Shown: positions 17,815 to 25,175 of the stretch, in pieces | How the letters are laid out: each line of letters begins with the position of its first letter | How positions within the stretch are numbered: position 1 is the first letter of the stretch | NCBI GenBank assembly: GCA_947258495.1 | Contig: CAMYIN010000112.1 | Location: 1-38,859 of the forward strand | Direction: 5' to 3' | DNA length: 38,859 nucleotides | Source of the DNA: an uncultured Gammaproteobacteria bacterium | GTDB lineage: Bacteria; Pseudomonadota; Gammaproteobacteria; Arenicellales; JAANXG01 | Notes under the pieces: generated by a model | Databases searched by the model: none | What the model was told of the DNA's origin: nothing | What the model saw: only the letters and a program-made list of their open reading frames with translations | Translations under genes and position numbers: made by a program

Positions 17815-18591
17815 ATGTCCCGCTTGGTCAAGCCCCCGAAAAGTCTGTTGCGCGCGGCCGGGCGAGCGATATCGGAATACCGCATGATTGAAGCCGGTGA
17901 TCGTCTGCTGTTGGGCCTGTCGGGCGGCAAAGACAGTCTCAGTCTGCTGCATACGCTCGCCCACTTGCGGACCTGCGCGCCGGTGGATTTCGAGCTTGGG
18001 GCCGCCACCGTGGACCCGCAGATCGAGGGCTACGATACTTCGCCGCTGAAGACCTACGTCGCGGATTTGGGAATTCCGTATTTTTTTCGGTCCGAGCCGA
18101 TCGCCGAGCGCGCTCGAACACAGATGCGGGGGGACTCCTTCTGCTCGTACTGCTCGCGCATGCGGCGCGGGATCCTGTACACCGCCGCGCGAGAGCACGA
18201 TTTCAATGTGCTGGTGCTGGCGCAACATCTCGACGACCTCGCCGAGTCGCTGCTGATGAGCGCATTTCATCGCGGACGCCTGGAGACTATGAAGGCGCAC
18301 TATGTCATTGATGCCGGCGATCTTCGGGTTATCAGACCGCTTGTCTACCTGCGTGAACGGCAGACCGCGAGTTTTGCGGCCGCCGCCGCGTTGCCGGTCA
18401 TCGCCGACAACTGCCCCGCATGCTTTCGCATGCCGACTCAGCGGCAACACATGAAACAGATGCTCTTGCGCGAGGAGCGGGAGCACAAACACCTGTTTGC
18501 AAATCTTCTGCACGCCATGCGGCCGCTGATGGGTGTGCCACCGGCGCCGTTACCCGGTCGGCGCCCTTCGTCCGTGCGGGCAGCCGGCTAG
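17815..18591 (+). CDS. TtcA-family PP-loop ATP-binding protein
   Basis: The 258-aa protein has the PP-loop SGGKDS at residues 36-41, a [12 protein letters not shown] segment with C110 and C113, [16 protein letters not shown] and a third cysteine at about C200 in CPAC. TtcA proteins use this three-cysteine set to hold an [4Fe-4S] cluster and thiolate cytidine 32 of tRNA. The second half departs from classical TtcA: the usual CNLCGSQ motif is replaced by CPACFRMPT. It may therefore be a TtcA paralogue rather than TtcA itself. The gene overlaps the end of ntrC tail-to-tail by four bases. Confidence 0.85.
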   Translation: MSRLVKPPKSLLRAAGRAISEYRMIEAGDRLLLGLSGGKDSLSLLHTLAHLRTCAPVDFELGAATVDPQIEGYDTSPLKTYVADLGIPYFFRSEPIAERARTQMRGDSFCSYCSRMRRGILYTAAREHDFNVLVLAQHLDDLAESLLMSAFHRGRLETMKAHYVIDAGDLRVIRPLVYLRERQTASFAAAAALPVIADNCPACFRMPTQRQHMKQMLLREEREHKHLFANLLHAMRPLMGVPPAPLPGRRPSSVRAAG

Positions 18592-19976
18592 ACCCCCAGT
18601 TCCCGCAGCTTGCGGGTGAGGGTATTGCGCCCCCAGCCCAGACGGCGTGCGGCCTCCTGCTTGCGTCCGCCGGTATGTCGCAACGCCGTCTCCAGCAGCA
18701 CGCGTTCGAAGCTGCTTCCGAGCTCGGCCAGAATCGCGTTGTCGCCCCGGTTCAATTTCTCTTCTACGAGCCGTCGCAACGGCGCTTCCCAGTCGTCGTT
18801 GCGCGTCGCCGGTTCTGCTTTCGGGTCGCGTATTTCAGCCGGCAGGTCGTTCTCGGAAACCCGCCTCCCCGGCGCCATCACCGTTATCCAGCGGCAGATG
18901 TTCTCCAACTGTCGCACGTTTCCGGGCCAGTCGAATCGGCACAACACGTCGAAGGCCTCTTGGGACATTCGTTTGGGTTCCACCTCGAGCTCCCGGGCAC
19001 ACTGCTTGAGGAAATACGCGGTCAATAACGGGATGTCTTCACGGCGATCGCGCAGCGCCGGCAAGGCGATGCGGATCACGTTCAAGCGATGAAACAGATC
19101 TTCGCGGAAGCGGCCTTCCTGGACTCTCCGTTCCAGGTCCTGGTTCGTCGCCGCCAAGATGCGGACGTTTACTTTCACCTGCTCGTGGCCGCCCACACGG
19201 TAGAAGCGGTTCTCCGAGAGGACACGCAACAGGCGGGTCTGCAGTTGCGCCGGCATGTCGCCGATTTCGTCGAGAAACAGGGTCCCGCCGTGCGCCTGTT
19301 CGAAACGGCCGATACGCCGGTCGTGAGCGCCGGTGAACGAGCCCTTTTCGTGCCCGAACAGCTCGGACTCCAACAGGTCCGCGGGGATGGCCGCGGTGTT
19401 GATGGCGACGAATGGCCGGTCGTTGCGCGGGCTGTGTTGATGCAGGGCACGGGCGACGAGCTCCTTCCCGGTGCCGGATTCCCCCCAGATCAAGACATTG
19501 ATATTCGAGTGCGCGAGCCGTCCGATGGCGCGAAACACGTCCTGCATGGCCGGCGCTTCGCCAACGATCTCCGACACCTGGTTGACCGACTCGCGGCCCT
19601 GGGTGTGCGCGTTTTGACGCTGCTCAATCGCGCGTTGCGCCAGCGCCACCGCGTCGTCCACGTCAAAGGGTTTAGGCAGGTATTCGAACGCGCCGCCTCG
19701 ATAGGAAGCGACCGCGCTCTCGAGATCGGTATGCGCGGTCATCACGATTACCGGTACATCCGGCGCGATGTCCTGGATCGCCTCCATGAGCTCCAGGCCG
19801 GAAGGCCCCGGCATCCTGATGTCTGTAAGGATGGCGTCCGGCTGTTCTCGCGTGAGCCGTTGTGAAATGTCGCTCCCGTCCGCAAACGTTCGGGCGCGAA
19901 GCCCTGCATTCTTAAACGCCTTTTCCAGGACCCACCTGATCGATGCGTCGTCATCAACGATCCATACTTGGTTCAT
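18588..19976 (-). CDS. ntrC: Nitrogen regulation response regulator NtrC
   Basis: NtrC (GlnG) is the sigma-54 activator of nitrogen-starvation genes. The 462-aa protein has a receiver domain with VDDDAS and the phosphorylated aspartate in LTDIRMPG. The AAA+ domain has Walker A GESGTGKE, the sigma-54 contact loop GSFTGA (GAFTGA in E. coli) and LFLDEIGDMP. A Fis-type helix-turn-helix lies at the C-terminus (GRKQEAARRLGWGRNTLTRK). Its ATG overlaps the ntrB stop (ATGA). The glnA promoter two genes upstream carries sites of the kind it binds. Confidence 0.96.
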   Translation of the reverse strand: MNQVWIVDDDASIRWVLEKAFKNAGLRARTFADGSDISQRLTREQPDAILTDIRMPGPSGLELMEAIQDIAPDVPVIVMTAHTDLESAVASYRGGAFEYLPKPFDVDDAVALAQRAIEQRQNAHTQGRESVNQVSEIVGEAPAMQDVFRAIGRLAHSNINVLIWGESGTGKELVARALHQHSPRNDRPFVAINTAAIPADLLESELFGHEKGSFTGAHDRRIGRFEQAHGGTLFLDEIGDMPAQLQTRLLRVLSENRFYRVGGHEQVKVNVRILAATNQDLERRVQEGRFREDLFHRLNVIRIALPALRDRREDIPLLTAYFLKQCARELEVEPKRMSQEAFDVLCRFDWPGNVRQLENICRWITVMAPGRRVSENDLPAEIRDPKAEPATRNDDWEAPLRRLVEEKLNRGDNAILAELGSSFERVLLETALRHTGGRKQEAARRLGWGRNTLTRKLRELGV

Positions 19977-21049
19977 GTCCGATTGCCCGGTTTGTTGAAC
20001 GGTAGATAGAAGGAAAATCGGGTCGCGCCCGGTTCGCTGGTGAACTCGATCATGCCGCCGTGCCGGCCGAGGATGTCCTGCGCTATGGAAAGCCCGAGCC
20101 CGGTGCCGTCGGCACGACCGGTAACCAGCGGGTAGAATATCTGCGCGCGCAACTCTTCCGGCACTCCGGGCCCATCGTCTGCGATTTCTATGTGGATGAC
20201 GCGCCGGTGGCGGACGTGGTCGATGGTCACGAAGCGCTTCACGCGCGTACGCAGTTCTAAGCGACCGCGTCCATCCATGGCCTCCACCGCGTTGCGCGCC
20301 ACGTTCAAGATCGCCTGGATCAGTTGTTCCCGATCGCCCTTGAGGTCGGGCAGGCTCGGGTCGTAATCCCGCAGCAAGATCAAACCCTCGGGATTTTCCG
20401 CCTGCACGAGCCTGCGTACGTGCTCCAGGACCTCGTGGATGTTGACGGCTTCGGACTTGAGCGGCTGGCGCGGGCCCATCATGCGGTCGACCAGGTTGCG
20501 CAAACGGTCGGCCTCGTGAATGATGATGCGGGTATACTCACGGTAGCCTCGGTTCGGCAGCTCGCGGTCGAGCAGCTGCGCCGCGCCCCGCAGCCCCCCC
20601 AGCGGATTCTTTATTTCGTGCGCCAGGCCCCGCAGGACGGCGCGCCCGGCGGCGTAGCTATCCAGCAGACTGTCTTCTCGGGCCAGACGCAGGAAGCGGT
20701 CGACGCGTATCAGCTCCAGAATCAGGCGCACATCGTCGTTCCAGCCGCTCACCGGCGTCGCCGTGTAGTCCACGGTGATCGTGAGCTCCGGCGACAACGT
20801 CAGCCGCATCGCATGCGCCGTCACGGGCTGTCCGGTCTCCAGGGCGTTGCGCAGCGGCGCGATGGCCCTGCGGTCGTTGGGGCACAGGTCCGACAGCGAG
20901 CGCCGGAGCAGATGGTTGGTGCTCACGCCGAACAGCGCCTCGCCGGCGGGATTCGCAGACACCACCTTGAGGTCTCGGTCGCAGGTCAAGATCGCAGTGT
21001 TGAGGCTGTCCAGAATCCGCTGCGCGCGCGCTTCGCTCGGCATCGCCAT
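19973..21049 (-). CDS. ntrB: Nitrogen regulation sensor kinase NtrB
   Basis: NtrB (GlnL) phosphorylates or dephosphorylates NtrC in response to PII proteins. From the ATG at 21049 the product is 358 aa. It has an N-terminal PAS domain (ILDSLNTAILTCDRDL), the phosphoacceptor region GLAHEIKNPLGGLRGAAQLL, an N-box NVARNAVEA and ATP-lid motifs DDGPGVP and GTGLGLSIA. A second in-frame ATG lies two codons on. No ribosome-binding site is seen, because the T-run of the glnA terminator ends only a few bases before the start. Expression probably depends on read-through from glnA. Confidence 0.95.
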   Translation of the reverse strand: MAMPSEARAQRILDSLNTAILTCDRDLKVVSANPAGEALFGVSTNHLLRRSLSDLCPNDRRAIAPLRNALETGQPVTAHAMRLTLSPELTITVDYTATPVSGWNDDVRLILELIRVDRFLRLAREDSLLDSYAAGRAVLRGLAHEIKNPLGGLRGAAQLLDRELPNRGYREYTRIIIHEADRLRNLVDRMMGPRQPLKSEAVNIHEVLEHVRRLVQAENPEGLILLRDYDPSLPDLKGDREQLIQAILNVARNAVEAMDGRGRLELRTRVKRFVTIDHVRHRRVIHIEIADDGPGVPEELRAQIFYPLVTGRADGTGLGLSIAQDILGRHGGMIEFTSEPGATRFSFYLPFNKPGNRT

Positions 21050-21055
21050 GGGGAG

Positions 21056-21081
21056 AAAACGCCCCCGGCGGGGGGCGTTTT
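21056..21081 (-). terminator. Intrinsic terminator after glnA
   Basis: A near-perfect GC stem (AACGCCCCC paired with GGGGGCGTT) flanked by A- and T-runs begins 6 bases after the glnA stop and ends 7 bases before the ntrB start. It should reduce but not abolish transcription into ntrBC, a known arrangement in enteric glnA-ntrBC operons. Confidence 0.85.
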
Positions 21082-21087
21082 GCCGCC

Positions 21088-22497
21088 TCAAACGCTGTAG
21101 TACATGTCGAACTCAATGGGATGGGTAGTCATATGCAATGCCTGCACTTCCTCCATCTTGAGATCGATGTAGGCGTCCAGCGTGTCGTCGCTGAACACCC
21201 CTCCGGCGGTGAGGAACTCGCGATCCTTGTCGAGCGCCTCCAGCGCGGTTTTCAGCGAATCCGCCACCGTCGGCACCTTCGCTTCCTCTTCGGGGGGGAG
21301 GTCGTAGAGGTCCTTGTCGAAGGATTCACCGGGGTGGATCTTGTTCTGAATGCCGTCAAGCCCGGCCATGAGCATGGCGGTGAAGGTGAAATACGGATTT
21401 CCCGCGGAATCCGGGAAACGCACTTCGACGCGGCGGCCCTTGGGATTGGTCTCGTAGGGGATGCGGCAGGACGCGGAGCGGTTTCGCGCCGAGTACGCGA
21501 GCAGCACCGGGGCCTCGAAGCCCGGCACCAGCCGTTTGTAGCTGTTCGTCGTCGCGTTGGCGAAGGCGTTGATGGCGCGTGCGTGCTTGAATATGCCGCC
21601 AATGTAGTAAAGCGCGGTGTCGCTCAGGCCGCCGTAGCCGTCGCCGGAGAAGACGTTCTCGCCGTTTTTCGCCAGAGACTGATGCACGTGCATTCCGTTG
21701 CCGTTGTCGCCGACCAGAGGTTTGGGCATGAAGGTGGCCGTCTTTCCGTGCTGCACCGCGACGTTGTGGATACAGTACTTGTATATCTGCAGTTCGTCCG
21801 CCTTGCGCACCAGGCTGTTGAACCTCATGCCGATTTCGCCTTGACCCGCGGTGGCCACTTCATGGTGGTGGACCTCAATGATCAAACCCATCTCTGCCAT
21901 CGCCTGGCACATCGCCGAGCGGATATCCTGCAGGGAGTCCACCGGCGGTACCGGGAAGTAACCGCCCTTTACGCCCGGTCGGTGCCCGAGGTTGCGTTCG
22001 TCGTACAGGCGGCCGGTGTTCCAAGAGGCTTCCGCGGAATCTATCTCGTAGAAGGCGCCGCTCATCTCAACGTCCCAACGCACGTCGTCGAATATAAAGA
22101 ACTCCGCCTCCGGGCCGAAGTACGCGGTGTCGGCGATGCCGGTGGATTTCAGGTAGGCCTCTGCGCGTTTGGCAATGGAGCGGGGATCGCGCTCATAGCC
22201 CTGCATGGTCGCCGGTTCTATGACGTCGCAGCGCAACAGCAGCGTTTTGTCTTGGAGGAATGGATCCAGCACCGCGGAATCGACGTCCGGCATCAGGATC
22301 ATGTCGGACTCATTGATCCCCTTCCAACCGGCAATGCTGGAGCCGTCGAACATCTTGCCGTCTTCGAGAAACGTCTCGTTGGCTACATGCGCGGGGACGG
22401 TGACGTGCTGCTCTTTGCCTTTGGTGTCGGTAAAGCGGAAATCTACGAATTTAATATTCTGTTCGTTGATGGCGTTCAGGACGTCTGACACAGACAT
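21088..22497 (-). CDS. glnA: Type I glutamine synthetase
   Basis: GlnA makes glutamine from glutamate, ammonia and ATP as a dodecamer. The 469-aa protein is the usual GSI-beta length. Visible motifs include [17 protein letters not shown], the metal ligands in [19 protein letters not shown] and NRSASCRIP. The adenylylation tyrosine sits in [10 protein letters not shown] near residue 398, so activity is probably controlled by GlnE. The ATG follows GAGGAG. Upstream lie a sigma-54 promoter and NtrC sites; downstream come a terminator and ntrBC. Confidence 0.98.
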   Translation of the reverse strand: MSVSDVLNAINEQNIKFVDFRFTDTKGKEQHVTVPAHVANETFLEDGKMFDGSSIAGWKGINESDMILMPDVDSAVLDPFLQDKTLLLRCDVIEPATMQGYERDPRSIAKRAEAYLKSTGIADTAYFGPEAEFFIFDDVRWDVEMSGAFYEIDSAEASWNTGRLYDERNLGHRPGVKGGYFPVPPVDSLQDIRSAMCQAMAEMGLIIEVHHHEVATAGQGEIGMRFNSLVRKADELQIYKYCIHNVAVQHGKTATFMPKPLVGDNGNGMHVHQSLAKNGENVFSGDGYGGLSDTALYYIGGIFKHARAINAFANATTNSYKRLVPGFEAPVLLAYSARNRSASCRIPYETNPKGRRVEVRFPDSAGNPYFTFTAMLMAGLDGIQNKIHPGESFDKDLYDLPPEEEAKVPTVADSLKTALEALDKDREFLTAGGVFSDDTLDAYIDLKMEEVQALHMTTHPIEFDMYYSV

Positions 22498-22530
22498 GGA
22501 GAATCTCCTCTACTATCGTCAAAATGGGCT

Positions 22531-22553
22531 GCGTGTGACCGATTGCCACACGC
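22531..22553 (-). repeat. Hairpin in the glnA leader
   Basis: GCGTGTG and CACACGC pair perfectly, extended by one G-C and one G-U pair, around an AATCG loop. It lies between the predicted sigma-54 start (near 22570) and the glnA ribosome-binding site. There is no T-run after it, so it is not a simple terminator. Confidence 0.6.
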
Positions 22554-22581
22554 ACCGAAGTTCTGCAGAGCCAGGCACCAA

Positions 22582-22596
22582 GCAGAAAACGTGCCA
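22582..22596 (-). promoter_or_regulatory. Sigma-54 promoter of glnA
   Basis: TGGCACGTTTTCTGC on the minus strand matches the -24/-12 consensus TGGCACG-N4-TTGC with one mismatch and exact GG-to-GC spacing. It predicts a transcription start near 22570, leaving a 5' leader of about 73 bases before glnA. Confidence 0.85.
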
Positions 22597-22658
22597 ATAC
22601 CTATTGGGGCCGATGTGGTGGAATCCCGAGCGGCGATCGTGTATCCGCGGCGATAGAA

Positions 22659-22675
22659 CGCTCCATTATAGTGCG
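22659..22675. promoter_or_regulatory. Promoter-proximal NtrC-like site of glnA
   Basis: On the minus strand CGCACTATAATGGAGCG follows the NtrC dyad GCAC-N5-TGGTGC with one mismatch. Its centre is about 97 bases upstream of the predicted start. A perfect TATAAT (22665-22670) lies inside it, which may be the -10 of a sigma-70 promoter repressed by NtrC, as for glnAp1 of E. coli. Confidence 0.65.
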
Positions 22676-22688
22676 AGCGTTCAGAATA

Positions 22689-22706
22689 TGCACCGTAATT
22701 GTGCGC
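22689..22706. promoter_or_regulatory. Distal NtrC-like site of glnA
   Basis: On the minus strand GCGCACAATTACGGTGCA matches GCAC-N5-TGGTGC with one mismatch and extends the dyad symmetry. It is about 30 bases, three helical turns, from the proximal site, and about 127 bases upstream of the predicted start. This is the usual enhancer spacing. Confidence 0.7.
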
Positions 22707-22717
22707 AACGGCGTGGG

Positions 22718-22969
22718 CTATGTCTGATTGCCGAGTTTCCGCACGCGCAGGCGCACCACGAAGTCGCCGGCGTGTTCGCCGGTCTCGACCACTTCGTGGC
22801 CGTGGATGCGGCACCACGCGGGAATATCGTGCAGCGCGCCCGGGTCGGTGCACAGCACCTCCAGCTCGTCCCCGTTGCGGAGGTGCTCCACTTTTTCCTG
22901 GGTGCGTATGACCGGAAGCGGACAGATTAGATTGCGGGCGTCCAGGGTCAGGCGGTTCACACGTACCAC
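22718..22969 (-). CDS. tusA: TusA/SirA-like sulfur carrier protein
   Basis: The 83-aa protein has the family signature LDARNLICPLPVIRTQE near residues 8-24. The cysteine of CPLP carries a persulfide that is passed on to thiolating enzymes or, in sulfur oxidisers, to the dissimilatory pathway. The fold is complete: a TDPGALHDIPAWC middle region and a C-terminal strand. It overlaps the end of the PP-loop thiolase gene upstream by 13 bases, so the two are probably made together. The glnA NtrC sites begin only 12 bases before its stop codon. The symbol is given at family level. Confidence 0.85.
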   Translation of the reverse strand: MVRVNRLTLDARNLICPLPVIRTQEKVEHLRNGDELEVLCTDPGALHDIPAWCRIHGHEVVETGEHAGDFVVRLRVRKLGNQT

Positions 22970-24000
22970 GCCTGTGGGATTTGCCCTTTGCGCAGCGGGA
23001 CCACAGACAATAGCAGTTCGGTGCCGTCGCGCCGGCTGATCCTGGCGCGCACCGCGTCCGCTTCTCGGCCCTTGCCGAAGCGCGCGGTGATGCGTGCGGC
23101 GAGCTTCAGCTCCTCCAGGCTGGGGTCTCCGTCGACCAGGGCGACCGGCCCCGGGTGGTCGTCGATCTGCAGATGGGTGTACCTATTTCGATAGCCGCGC
23201 AGGAAATGATTCTCTCCGTTGTCTCTTGCAACAATGAGCTTGTAATGCGGTTTCGGCCGTAGGTGTCGACCTACCTTCAACAGCATGATGTCGTCGAATT
23301 CGTAGTCTCTGTCACCGCGACTCCGCCATAGATCCCGCATCTTGGCGGCGTAATAGGAGTCGGTAAGGAAACAACAGCCTCCCGCGGGTTGCGCGAAATC
23401 CTTGAACCCATATCTTTGCGCCATCGAGATCTGCGTTTTACGGCTGCGTCCGCTGATATCACCGAGTTTTTCGCGGTCGACCCAGCCTTCGCGCTCGGGC
23501 AACGTGGGCTCGAGCAGCTTGGCGCTCAGCGGGCGCAACAGGCGGTCGTAGGTCCCGGACCGCGCCGCGACGATGGGGAGCTTGCTCTTCGTCTGCGACT
23601 TCGGACGCTGTCCCATGACCTCGCCGGTGACGATGAAATCGAATGCGTGTCGTTCCATCCACTCGCGGGCCTGTGCCACCATGAATGCCTTGCAGTCGAG
23701 GCAGGGATTGAGGTTCGCGCCGTATCCGTAGCGTGGGTTGAGCACCACGTCCTTGTACTTTTCGATAACATCGACGATGTGCAGCTTGATTCTCAGCTGA
23801 TCGGCGGCCCAGAGCGCGTTATTGCGTTTCGGTCGCTTGCGATCATGCGTGCGAATAGCGTGGGTATGTCCTTCGACGCAGAAGCCGGTGAAGAAATTGA
23901 TGCCTTCCACGTGGACGCCCTGATCGCGGATCATCTTTGCGGCCAGCATGGAATCGAGTCCACCCGATATCAGGGCGATCGCCTTTCGTTGCTCGGTCAT
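22957..24000 (-). CDS. PP-loop tRNA thiolase-like protein with NFACT-R/DUF814-like tail
   Basis: The 347-aa protein starts with an MnmA/ThiI-type PP-loop (ALISGGLDSMLAAKMI, SGGLDS near residue 13). It has a cysteine pair in NPCLDCKAFM and a catalytic-type double cysteine in AGGCCFLTD. The last part (HYKLIVARDNGENHFL, DDHPGPVALVDGD) resembles the RNA-binding NFACT-R/DUF814 domain. Proteins of this build are usually annotated as tRNA U34 thiolase relatives, but their reaction is not established. Overlap with the TusA-like gene strongly suggests that TusA supplies its sulfur. The start codon lies only 36 bases after a terminator, with no room seen for a separate promoter. Confidence 0.85.
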   Translation of the reverse strand: MTEQRKAIALISGGLDSMLAAKMIRDQGVHVEGINFFTGFCVEGHTHAIRTHDRKRPKRNNALWAADQLRIKLHIVDVIEKYKDVVLNPRYGYGANLNPCLDCKAFMVAQAREWMERHAFDFIVTGEVMGQRPKSQTKSKLPIVAARSGTYDRLLRPLSAKLLEPTLPEREGWVDREKLGDISGRSRKTQISMAQRYGFKDFAQPAGGCCFLTDSYYAAKMRDLWRSRGDRDYEFDDIMLLKVGRHLRPKPHYKLIVARDNGENHFLRGYRNRYTHLQIDDHPGPVALVDGDPSLEELKLAARITARFGKGREADAVRARISRRDGTELLLSVVPLRKGQIPQAWYV

Positions 24001-24035
24001 AGCGGCAGTGTACGCGTCCGGCGCCGAGGCCCGAA

Positions 24036-24062
24036 AACGAAAGGGCCCCCAGCGGGGCCCCT
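24036..24062 (-). terminator. Intrinsic terminator between the short Cys-containing frame and the thiolase gene
   Basis: On the minus strand AGGGGCCCC, a GCT loop and GGGGGCCCT form a GC-rich hairpin with one bulge. TTTCGTTTT follows. It overlaps the stop codon of the 36-codon frame and lies upstream of the thiolase start, the layout of an attenuator. Confidence 0.75.
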
Positions 24063-24171
24063 ACGGTTTCTTACACAGGCATGACGCCTGCTCCTCCTCG
24101 GTGACTTGGGCGCAATAGCGACCTTTACGAGAGGGGAACCTTACCCCAATTCGAAGGTGTTGTCTAACCAC
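24061..24171 (-). CDS. Candidate 36-aa small protein or leader peptide, Cys-containing
   Basis: From GTG 24171 the frame encodes a basic N-terminal half ([10 protein letters not shown]) and a C-terminal half [17 protein letters not shown] with three cysteines in its last 17 residues. The stop overlaps a terminator hairpin, as expected for a real short gene. Codon choice in the second half looks like that of the neighbouring genes. No good ribosome-binding site is visible, and longer in-frame starts exist upstream, as far as TTG 24261. It may be a leader peptide whose translation sets read-through into the thiolase/TusA genes, or a free small protein. A 5-bp hairpin (24076-24090) inside it could take part in alternative folding. 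Confidence 0.45.
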   Translation of the reverse strand: MVRQHLRIGVRFPSRKGRYCAQVTEEEQASCLCKKP

Positions 24172-24214
24172 TTCGCCGCGCGTGCCGCGGCCTCGCCAAC
24201 AACACTGCCTGCGG

Positions 24215-24220
24215 TATAAT
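24215..24220 (+). promoter_or_regulatory. -10 element upstream of glyQ
   Basis: A perfect TATAAT predicts a start near 24227, 64 bases before the preferred glyQ start. A weak -35 (TCGCCA, 24193-24198) is 16 bases upstream. The reverse strand reads TTATAC at the same place, so the site might also serve the divergent minus-strand unit. Confidence 0.5.
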
Positions 24221-24290
24221 TCGCGCCTTCGGCCGTCCGTTGAAACACTCCGAGTTATCAATAACTAAGACGATAAGCAAGACGCAGCGC

Positions 24291-25175
24291 GTGACTTTTC
24301 AGGACCTCATCCTTTCGCTCCAGCGCTTTTGGGCCGACCGCGGTTGCCTCATCATGCAGCCCTACGACATGGAGGTCGGCGCCGGCACGTTTCATCCGGC
24401 GACCTTTCTCGGCGCCGTGGGCCCGGAACCGATCAGCGCCGCGTACGTGCAGCCCTCCCGCAGGCCCACGGACGGTCGCTACGGCGAAAACCCGAATCGG
24501 CTGCAGCATTATTTCCAGTATCAGGTGATCCTGAAGCCGTCACCGATCGACATTCAGGATTTGTACCTGGAATCTTTGCGCTACCTGGGCATCGACCCCC
24601 TCCGGGACGACATTCGTTTCGTCGAGGACGACTGGGAGTCTCCCACTCTCGGGGCCTGGGGACTGGGATGGGAAGTATGGCTGAACGGCATGGAGGTCAC
24701 CCAGTTTACCTATTTTCAACAGGTGGGCGGCCTCGATTGCCGCCCGGTCACCGGCGAAATCACCTACGGGCTGGAGCGTGTGGCGATGTATCTTCAAGGC
24801 GTCGACAGCGTTTTCGATCTCGTCTGGAGCAAAGGCTATTGTTACGGGGACCTCTACCACCAAAACGAAGTCGAGATGTCCTCCTTCAACTTCGACCACG
24901 CGAGCGTGCCGGACCTGTTCCGTCAATTCGACGCCTTCGAGGCGCAGAGCAACGCGCTGATGCAGAGCGGGCTGCCGCTGCCCGCTTACGAGATGGTGCT
25001 GAAGGCTTCTCACGTCTTCAATCTTCTGGATGCGCGCCACGCCATCGGCGTGACCGAGCGCGCGCGCTACATCGGCCGCGTCCGCAACCTGGCGCGGGCG
25101 GTCGCGGAGGCGTACTACGCGAGCCGCGAGAGGCTCGGATTTCCTCGCGGTCAGGGCGCCGCCTCGCCGTCGTGA
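24291..25175 (+). CDS. glyQ: Glycyl-tRNA synthetase alpha subunit
   Basis: GlyQ is the catalytic subunit of the alpha2beta2 glycyl-tRNA synthetase and charges tRNA-Gly. From GTG 24291 the 294-aa protein begins [18 protein letters not shown], followed by [35 protein letters not shown] and [19 protein letters not shown], all class II motifs typical of GlyQ. A TTG at 24240 would add 17 residues not seen in the family and lies very close to the predicted transcription start. Neither start has a strong ribosome-binding site. It overlaps glyS by four bases (GTGA). Confidence 0.96.
   Translation: MTFQDLILSLQRFWADRGCLIMQPYDMEVGAGTFHPATFLGAVGPEPISAAYVQPSRRPTDGRYGENPNRLQHYFQYQVILKPSPIDIQDLYLESLRYLGIDPLRDDIRFVEDDWESPTLGAWGLGWEVWLNGMEVTQFTYFQQVGGLDCRPVTGEITYGLERVAMYLQGVDSVFDLVWSKGYCYGDLYHQNEVEMSSFNFDHASVPDLFRQFDAFEAQSNALMQSGLPLPAYEMVLKASHVFNLLDARHAIGVTERARYIGRVRNLARAVAEAYYASRERLGFPRGQGAASPS

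Noticed and set aside
24061-24240. A stable structured RNA such as 6S RNA or tRNA before the thiolase gene
   Set aside because: The sequence lacks the conserved bases and pairing of those RNAs that I know. The short reading frame with terminator explains it better, though an unknown small RNA is not excluded.
24240-24290. A TTG start for glyQ at 24240
   Set aside because: It adds 17 residues not seen in GlyQ and lies only about 13 bases from the predicted transcription start. GTG 24291 fits the family better.
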